From: Spirochaetales bacterium | GTDB taxonomy: Bacteria > Spirochaetota > Spirochaetia > JAGLYY01 | Assembly (NCBI GenBank): GCA_023131935.1 | Contig: JAGLYY010000555.1 | Coordinates: 1 to 6,351, forward strand | Direction of reading: 5' to 3' | Length of the DNA: 6,351 bases | In this document: positions 5,576-6,351 of the stretch, piece after piece | How the letters are laid out: each line of letters starts with the position of its first letter | How positions within the stretch are numbered: the first letter of the stretch is position 1 | Translations under genes and position numbers: made by a program | The notes under the pieces: model-generated | What the model saw: the letters and a program-made list of their open reading frames with translations, nothing else | Database searches by the model: none | Told to the model about the DNA's origin: nothing

Positions 5576-6351
5576 CTATTCTTTATCCAGAAATTTACTA
5601 GTGGAGTTCAGCAGATCTTTGTAAACCGCTGGTGCTTCTTTTACAAATCTCTCAATATGCGGATATTTGATATCTAAATATTCATGTGCCAGGATGTTCC
5701 TCAGCTTTGTAAAACCGGACAATTGCATAGCCATTGTTTCGCTGAATTCCTGTACTGTTCCCAATCTGAGCAATATTTCGCGGTAAGTCTGTGGGACCGG
5801 TTGTTTGCGTGAAGCAACAATGATTTTTGCTATATCAATTGAAGCATTTACCAGGTTTTCTATCCATCTTTCAATATTTCGACGAAAAGCCGATTCTTCA
5901 AGATATTTTCCTTTGTTTATATCTTTAAAGGAGGCAACATCCATGAGTTCAGTTTCAAAAAAATCAAGAATCCGAATCAGTCTGTCCCGATCTATAGCAG
6001 ACAAGGATCCGGATCTTGATTTCACAGCTATATATTCCTTTATAAAGGTTCTATATTCTTCCGCCAGGTCGGTTGAAGTTAGATAGTGCTTCCAGAAAAG
6101 AGAATGATTCCGGATGATAATTGGTATTCCTTCAAGATACACAGCTGAAGCAATTGTTGACGAAGCTCTGTTTAAGACAATAAAGTCAACTTCTTTTCCG
6201 GTAATCCTCTCCAGATCACTCCATACTTCATCCTCCTCTCTGAATGAAACATCCTCCTCTAAATCAAAGCCATCCTGTAAAGGACAAAAATAAGCGGCAA
6301 TATCAATATCAGAATCCAGCCCTGCTGTGCCCTTTGCGGCAGAGCCAAAAA
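5576..6351 (-). CDS. Fused MNT nucleotidyltransferase-HEPN protein (MntA-HepT type), N-terminus missing
   Basis: An uninterrupted frame of 257 visible residues runs from the window edge to the TAG at 5576; the start codon is outside. Numbering from the first visible codon (6349), residues 2-16 are GSAAKGTAGLDSDID, exactly the GSX10DXD motif of minimal nucleotidyltransferases, with a probable third acidic residue at D55 (KEVDFIV). The domain continues through AVYLEGIPIIIRN (about 69-81). From about 118 (SAIDRDRLIRILDFFETEL) the sequence becomes a helical HepT-like HEPN domain with the RX4HXY motif RNILAHEY at 217-224, bases 5701-5678. In two-gene systems MntA silences the HEPN RNase HepT by AMPylating that tyrosine. 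Here both are in one chain with both motifs intact. A GTG at 6142 is not a credible start because the nucleotidyltransferase motif lies in frame upstream. An internal GTG (6025) with AAGGA 10 bases before it could give a free 149-residue HEPN protein. It converges on the radical SAM gene with a 42-bp gap and no clear terminator. Confidence 0.88.
   Translation of the reverse strand, partial: FGSAAKGTAGLDSDIDIAAYFCPLQDGFDLEEDVSFREEDEVWSDLERITGKEVDFIVLNRASSTIASAVYLEGIPIIIRNHSLFWKHYLTSTDLAEEYRTFIKEYIAVKSRSGSLSAIDRDRLIRILDFFETELMDVASFKDINKGKYLEESAFRRNIERWIENLVNASIDIAKIIVASRKQPVPQTYREILLRLGTVQEFSETMAMQLSGFTKLRNILAHEYLDIKYPHIERFVKEAPAVYKDLLNSTSKFLDKE

Noticed and set aside
5576..6142. Stand-alone 188-residue HEPN protein starting at GTG 6142
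   Set aside because: The same frame continues upstream with no stop into an intact GSX10DXD nucleotidyltransferase motif, so this GTG codes an internal valine.

Overview
The window looks like a chromosomal segment from a spirochaete (Spirochaetales, free-living Spirochaeta/Sediminispirochaeta type). The main clue is the solute-binding protein's N-terminus: its signal peptide ends in ALSAGGQGEE, and AGGQ-type junctions without a lipobox cysteine are common in that group. The other clues are the CUT1 sugar-transport genes with a divergent ROK regulator and the moderate-to-low GC. The assignment is an inference from protein style; there is no rRNA or other marker gene here.

Left half (1-2666, minus strand): a sugar ABC-transport operon read right to left as solute-binding protein (1356-2666), MalG-type permease (440-1285), then MalF-type permease (1-438, cut by the window edge). 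A 10-bp stem-loop (1312-1337) separates the binding-protein gene from the permeases. No ATPase gene is in view.

Centre (2667-3013): a divergent control region. A sigma70-like promoter drives each side. Each -10 box is followed, exactly 3 bp downstream, by a 19-bp imperfect palindrome that begins GTTGGTTT on the plus strand. These are the best candidates for operators of the ROK-family repressor encoded to the right (3014-4198), which would then control both the sugar operon and itself. A 166-bp segment with perfect 20-bp terminal inverted repeats (2777-2942), MITE-like in form, sits between the two promoters.

Right half: 4343-5533 (plus) encodes an SPL-family (COG1533-like) radical SAM protein of clearly higher GC than its neighbours. 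Converging on it from the right edge is a minus-strand gene (5576-6351, 5' end outside the window). It reads without a stop from an intact minimal-nucleotidyltransferase motif (GSX10DXD) into an intact HEPN motif (RNILAHEY). It is therefore a single-polypeptide version of the HepT-MntA toxin-antitoxin pair, which is normally two genes. This fusion and the paired operators are the two most notable things in the window. No tRNA, rRNA, CRISPR array or complete insertion sequence was seen.
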